Part shown: piece after piece, positions 61,289 to 64,000 of the stretch | Layout of the letters: each line of letters opens with the position of its first letter | Numbering within the stretch: the first letter of the stretch is position 1 | Source of the DNA: Saprospiraceae bacterium | GTDB taxonomy: Bacteria > Bacteroidota > Bacteroidia > Chitinophagales > Saprospiraceae | Reading direction: 5' to 3' | Length of the DNA stretch: 64,000 nucleotides | NCBI GenBank assembly: GCA_016715245.1 | Contig: JADKAS010000004.1 | Location: 1-64,000, forward strand | The notes under the pieces: generated by a model | Databases searched by the model: none | The model's input: the letters and a program-made list of their open reading frames with translations, nothing else | Told to the model about the DNA's origin: nothing | Program-made: the position numbers and the translations under genes

Positions 61289-64000
61289 ATGAAAGACCAA
61301 AATGACCCTGATGTAAAAAATGAAATAATATTGACCTTCGAAGAGTTTGGTGAAGAACCCTTTCTGAAGATTTCTAATCATAATCAAATGCGTCCATTTT
61401 TTATGAGTGTAGTGAGCGATGCCAACCACTGGTTGTTTATTTCAAGTAATGGTGGGCTCACTGCCGGTCGTAAAAATGCTGAATTTGCCTTGTTTCCCTA
61501 TTATACCGACGATAAAATTACCGAATTTGCCGATATCACGGGAAGTAAATCTATCTTTCAGTTGGGTCAGGGTGAAAATAGCTTGGTTTGGGAACCGTTT
61601 TCCATAAGAAATTCATCAAAACTGAAATTCAAAAATAATATTTATAAAAGTATCTATGGAAATAAACTTATTTTTGAAGAAATTCTTCCCGATTACAATT
61701 TGACATTCAGATATTCCTGGGCAACAAGTGATATTTATGGCTTTGTAAAATCCTCATCACTTGTCAATCAAAGTCATCAAAATCTGGAAATTGTTTTGTT
61801 GGACGGTATTCAAAATATTATGCCTTCTGGTGTGAGCAGCGATTTACAACGTGCAAGCAGCCATTTGGTCGATGCCTATAAAAGGTGCGAACTTCATAAA
61901 AAATCTAATCTGGGTATGTATGCCTTGAGCGCAATTATAGTTGACAAGGCAGAACCAAGTGAAGCACTAAAAGCAAACATTGTATGGTCCTATGGCTTGG
62001 ACAATCCGACCTGTTTGTTGTCATCTTTACAATTGGATACGTTTCGAAAAGGAAAAGAAATTCATGAAGAAACGGATATCAAAGGAGAAAAAGGGGCTTA
62101 TTTTATATCCCAAAAAATAAATTTACAAAAAGGCAATGCATTAAGCTGGCACATTATCGCAGATGTAAATAAAAATCATAGCCAGGTAGTAAAAATGATT
62201 TCAGACATTGTTTCAGATGCTGATATCAAAAATAAAATTGAATCTGATATACGCAAAGGCACTCAAAATCTTATTGATCTGGTTGCTGCTGCTGACGGAC
62301 TTCAATACACCAATGATCCTATCCAGGGTTGCAGACATTATTCAAATGTACTTTTTAATATCATGCGTGGTGGAATATTTGATAATCATTATGCCATTGA
62401 TAAATCTGATTTTGAAAAGTATATTCTGCTAGCCAATAATACGGTTTACCAAAGAAATGAAAACTTTTTTTCATCTATTGCTGAGAGTTCTTTTTACTCA
62501 TTATTAATAGAAAAAGTACAAAAAACAGAAGACAGTGATTTAATCAGGCTTACCACAGAATATTTGCCACTTAAATTTAGTCGCCGACACGGAGACCCAA
62601 GCAGACCCTGGAACAAATTTTCCATCAATGTAAGCAATGAAAATACAGGTGACAAAATTTTAGATTATGAAGGAAATTGGCGGGATATCTTCCAAAATTG
62701 GGAGGCATTGGCCTATTCCTATCCTCAGTACATCGACGGCATGATATTCAAATTTGTTAATGCTTCGACTTTTGATGGTTACAATCCATATCGGATTACA
62801 AAAGATGGTTTTGATTGGGAGACAATTGAACCGGATGATCCATGGTCATATATAGGTTATTGGGGTGACCACCAGATCATTTACCTGCAAAAATTTTTAG
62901 AAATCATTGACAAATTTCAGCCAGGCACCATCCAATCTTATTTTGACAAGGATTGGTTTGTATATGCAGCCGTCCCCTACGTCATTAAACCTTATGAAAA
63001 TATTGTAAAAACACCAAAAGATACCATAAGTTTTGATGCGGAATGGGACAAAAATATAAAAGAAAAACGCGAATCAATGGGCGCAGACGGAGCTTTGCTC
63101 AGAAGTATTGATGATACCATTTATCATGTAAATCTTATCGAAAAACTTTTGGCTACCCTGTTGTCAAAACTCTCCAATTTTATTCCGGAAGGAGGTATTT
63201 GGTTAAATACCCAACGCCCGGAATGGAATGATGCAAACAATGCTCTGGTAGGAAATGGGGTTTCAATGGTAACTTTATATTACATGAGACGTTTTCTGGT
63301 TTTTTTACAAAAAATATTGGATGAAACCCAAATTGAAAATGTAAAATTATCCAACGAACTCATTGAGTTTTATCATAGCGTCAGAGAAACTTTAGAATCT
63401 CACATGTCTTTGCTGAATGGCTCCATTAATAATGAAAATCGAAAGATTATTTTGGATCAATTGGGAAAAGCAGCTTCCGATTACAGAGCACAAATATATA
63501 AATCTGGATTTTGGGGTAAAAAAAGAACTGCCTCCATGGAAGGATTAAGACGTTTTATACAAATCAGTCTCTCTTATGTAGAACACACAATTAGGTGTAA
63601 CCAAAGAAATGACGGTTTATATCACGCCTATAATCTTATGACATATACGGAGAAAGGAGTAACCATTTCCCATCTCGATGAGATGCTTGAAGGTCAGGTT
63701 GCCGTATTGAGTTCAGGATTTCTTGACGGAAAACAATCTTTAGCCATACTCGATGCCATGAAACAAAGTGCGCTTTTCAGACCCGATCAGTACAGTTATA
63801 TCCTGTATCCAAATAAAAAATTAAAAGGCTTTCTTGAAAAAAATATAATTCCTTCTGAAAGTGCAACTTCTTCAAGACTTATTCAAATAATGGTTAATGA
63901 TCAAAATATAACCGTTGTTGAAAAAGATATTTTAGGCCAATATCATTTTAATGGTAATTTTAAAAATGTAAATGATGTAAAAGCAGCCCTGGAGAAACTT
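61289..64000 (+). CDS. GH94/149/161-like glucan phosphorylase (partial, runs off the window)
   Basis: An open frame of 904 codons from the ATG at 61289 to the window end. No signal peptide, so cytoplasmic. The sequence is like the large glycoside phosphorylases related to cellobiose phosphorylase: FFMSVVSDANHWLFISSNGG near the N-terminus, NDPIQGCRHYSNVLFNIMRGG, DYEGNWRDIFQNWEALAYS (candidate catalytic Asp region), PWSYIGYWGDHQIIYL and NTQRPEWNDANNALVGNG. Such enzymes split beta-glucans with phosphate to give glucose-1-phosphate. With GH16 as neighbour, beta-1,3-oligoglucan is the likely substrate, but the exact family is not certain from sequence alone. It begins 32 bp after the GH16 gene. 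Confidence 0.72.
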   Translation, partial: MKDQNDPDVKNEIILTFEEFGEEPFLKISNHNQMRPFFMSVVSDANHWLFISSNGGLTAGRKNAEFALFPYYTDDKITEFADITGSKSIFQLGQGENSLVWEPFSIRNSSKLKFKNNIYKSIYGNKLIFEEILPDYNLTFRYSWATSDIYGFVKSSSLVNQSHQNLEIVLLDGIQNIMPSGVSSDLQRASSHLVDAYKRCELHKKSNLGMYALSAIIVDKAEPSEALKANIVWSYGLDNPTCLLSSLQLDTFRKGKEIHEETDIKGEKGAYFISQKINLQKGNALSWHIIADVNKNHSQVVKMISDIVSDADIKNKIESDIRKGTQNLIDLVAAADGLQYTNDPIQGCRHYSNVLFNIMRGGIFDNHYAIDKSDFEKYILLANNTVYQRNENFFSSIAESSFYSLLIEKVQKTEDSDLIRLTTEYLPLKFSRRHGDPSRPWNKFSINVSNENTGDKILDYEGNWRDIFQNWEALAYSYPQYIDGMIFKFVNASTFDGYNPYRITKDGFDWETIEPDDPWSYIGYWGDHQIIYLQKFLEIIDKFQPGTIQSYFDKDWFVYAAVPYVIKPYENIVKTPKDTISFDAEWDKNIKEKRESMGADGALLRSIDDTIYHVNLIEKLLATLLSKLSNFIPEGGIWLNTQRPEWNDANNALVGNGVSMVTLYYMRRFLVFLQKILDETQIENVKLSNELIEFYHSVRETLESHMSLLNGSINNENRKIILDQLGKAASDYRAQIYKSGFWGKKRTASMEGLRRFIQISLSYVEHTIRCNQRNDGLYHAYNLMTYTEKGVTISHLDEMLEGQVAVLSSGFLDGKQSLAILDAMKQSALFRPDQYSYILYPNKKLKGFLEKNIIPSESATSSRLIQIMVNDQNITVVEKDILGQYHFNGNFKNVNDVKAALEKL

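Noticed and set aside
55384..64000. Classical Sus-type polysaccharide utilisation locus
   Set aside because: No SusC or SusD homologue is present within the window.

Overview
The window looks like a chromosomal segment of a Bacteroidota bacterium, most likely of the Saprospiria/Chitinophagia side. Supporting signs are several secreted proteins with type IX secretion (T9SS) C-terminal sorting domains, SprB-like and DUF11 repeat adhesins, a sigma/FecR pair, promoters with the Bacteroidota TAnnTTTG -7 element, AT-rich spacers and intergenic tracts of 7-bp repeats. The assignment is inferred from gene content; no rRNA or tRNA was seen.

Layout. 0.1-2.9 kb: a tyrosine recombinase distantly like integron integrases, divergent from a 137-bp tandem repeat array and a small zinc-ribbon gene. 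3.3-8.4 kb: a lipoprotein, a truncated K+-channel-like protein, and two surface proteins (a formylglycine-generating-enzyme-fold protein without catalytic cysteines, and a protein with ten 24-residue DGYDD repeats) bracketed by heptamer repeat tracts. 8.6-12.5 kb: CrcB, a WecA/TagO-like transferase, a MATE transporter and a methyltransferase. 12.5-19.4 kb: a secreted protein, FecR anti-sigma, ECF sigma, Lon and MurA with Asp in place of the catalytic Cys. 19.4-23.5 kb: a MauG/MbnH-like di-heme protein, an MbnP-like lipoprotein, a DnaQ-like exonuclease and a frameshifted ApbE.

23.8-40.3 kb holds two large T9SS cargo loci on the minus strand. The first is one adhesin gene of about 4,209 codons with SprB-like modules, 17 DUF11 modules, SdrD-like B repeats and a sorting domain. 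It contains a 1,890-bp unit (four DUF11 modules) repeated three times and is broken by four single-base deletions. The second has a thioredoxin-like N-terminus that becomes visible only after two 1-base frameshifts are corrected.

40.6-55 kb is mostly housekeeping: polysaccharide deacetylase, GltX, MoxR, a tiny lipoprotein, AlkD, an ECF sigma factor, SecA, a VOC protein, an MBL-fold hydrolase, and a beta-oxidation pair (dehydrogenase/hydratase fusion, frameshifted twice, plus thiolase). 55.4-64 kb is a glucan locus: a glycosidase fused to a probable outer-membrane barrel, a CBM/Ig-like lipoprotein, a GH16 lipoprotein and a large GH94/149/161-like phosphorylase cut by the window end. Together they suggest surface capture and cleavage of a beta-1,3-glucan followed by phosphorolysis.

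Nine single-base indels interrupt four otherwise convincing genes. Reading-frame arithmetic indicates they are recent or are assembly errors, so the affected genes should be read as joined units.
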